DNA of 6,630 nt from Peptococcaceae bacterium. Lineage in GTDB: Bacteria; Bacillota; Peptococcia; Peptococcales; Peptococcaceae. How positions within the stretch are numbered: the first letter of the stretch is position 1; the number at the start of each line of letters is the position of its first letter. The DNA is taken from assembly GCA_017387265.1 (NCBI GenBank), contig JAFOFM010000138.1:1-6630 (forward strand), written 5' to 3'. Of the stretch, positions 6,438 through 6,630 are shown piece by piece. The translations under genes were made by a program, and so were the position numbers. The notes beneath the pieces are model-generated. The model was not told the origin of the DNA. It saw only the letters and a program-made list of their open reading frames with translations, and searched no databases.

Positions 6438-6450
6438 GTAACCTCCTTAC
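6438..6450 (-). promoter_or_regulatory. RNase J ribosome binding site, in the loop of a small dyad
   Basis: GTAAGGAGGTTAC on the minus strand holds a strong Shine-Dalgarno, AAGGAGG at 6442-6448. GTAA and TTAC can pair over 4 bp and would present GGAGG in a five-base loop. The site is eight bases from AUU (6431-6433), and no ATG, GTG or TTG lies at a workable distance in any frame. It is therefore the main evidence for the unusual start. Confidence 0.7.
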
Positions 6451-6488
6451 CAAAAAAAATTTTATTTTCCGACCAAACCAACTCTTAT

Positions 6489-6517
6489 ATTATATCCGAT
6501 TTTACAAAAAAAAACAA
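6489..6517 (-). promoter_or_regulatory. Sigma-A-type promoter of the RNase J unit
   Basis: The minus strand reads TTGTTT (6512-6517), a 17-base spacer, then a perfect TATAAT (6489-6494). The -35 is weak (three of six bases), but the spacing is ideal and a T run lies within the -35 and spacer. Transcription would start near 6482, giving a leader of about 50 bases that is very A/U-rich (T8 at about 6452-6459). Confidence 0.72.
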
Positions 6518-6520
6518 CCC

Positions 6521-6579
6521 GAACAGGAAAAAAAATGCAATTTTCATTTCACAAATTATTGTTTATACAGCACCTGTTC
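6521..6579. repeat. Separated 7-bp inverted repeat upstream of the RNase J promoter
   Basis: GAACAGG (6521-6527) and CCTGTTC (6573-6579) are exact reverse complements 45 bases apart. The proximal copy ends four bases upstream of the -35 hexamer. The spacing is large for an RNA hairpin; paired operator half-sites are possible. An arm of this length can also occur by chance in such a stretch. Confidence 0.3.
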
Positions 6580-6607
6580 TGCAAACCATTTTATATAAAC
6601 GGGTAAC

Positions 6608-6630
6608 AAAAAAGCTGCCTGCGTATACAC
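6608..6630 (-). terminator. Possible 3' half of an upstream gene's terminator, cut by the window edge
   Basis: On the minus strand GCAGGCAGC (6614-6622) is followed by six T (6608-6613), the look of the descending arm and U tract of an intrinsic terminator. The partner arm would lie beyond position 6630 and cannot be seen. Alternatively this stretch codes: one frame is open from the edge to TAA at 6556-6558 (24 residues, not recognisable). Confidence 0.25.

Noticed and set aside
6479..6481. TTG start of RNase J giving 16 extra N-terminal residues
   Set aside because: It coincides with the predicted transcription start, has no ribosome site, and the extra residues would include the strong Shine-Dalgarno used further downstream.
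6556..6630. Tail of an upstream minus-strand gene (24 codons to TAA)
   Set aside because: Too short to recognise; two other frames also stay open for part of this stretch, and a terminator-like GCAGGCAGC-T6 lies within it.

Overview
All recognisable genes in this window lie on the minus strand. It looks like a chromosomal housekeeping block from a Bacillota (Firmicutes) bacterium: alaS–ireB–ruvX–DUF1292 is the conserved alaS–yrzL–yrzB-type order of that phylum, and it sits beside an RNase J and a DUF2953 (YtfI-like) gene. The base composition and the DUF2953 neighbour would suit a Negativicutes-like or clostridial relative, but that is an inference and no marker here fixes the class. There are no mobile elements, CRISPR arrays, tRNAs or rRNAs.

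Reading in the direction of transcription (right to left), the right edge (about 6518-6630) is non-coding or holds the tail of an unseen gene. A well-formed sigma-A-type promoter (6489-6517) follows and drives RNase J (4763-6433). RNase J appears to start at an AUU codon behind a strong Shine-Dalgarno. It is followed after 28 bases by an uncharacterised acidic 119-residue protein (4375-4734). A strong hairpin terminator (4291-4336) closes this first transcription unit.

A second, near-consensus promoter (4250-4278) gives a short, roughly 68-base leader without a T-box and starts the second unit: alanyl-tRNA synthetase (1527-4175), IreB (1229-1477), RuvX/YqgF (806-1213) and an acidic DUF1292 protein (453-728). 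Spacings are 15 to 77 bases and no terminator is seen between these genes. The unit ends at a 13-bp hairpin with a U7 tract (376-425). That hairpin encloses the Shine-Dalgarno and start codon of the next gene, a DUF2953 membrane-anchored protein cut by the left window edge (1-401).

Functionally the window gathers tRNA charging (AlaS), 16S rRNA end maturation or Holliday-junction processing (RuvX), RNA decay and processing (RNase J) and a Ser/Thr-kinase phosphoprotein (IreB). The two observations most worth checking are the terminator-like hairpin wrapped around the DUF2953 start and the AUU start of RNase J. No wholly new multi-gene system is evident.
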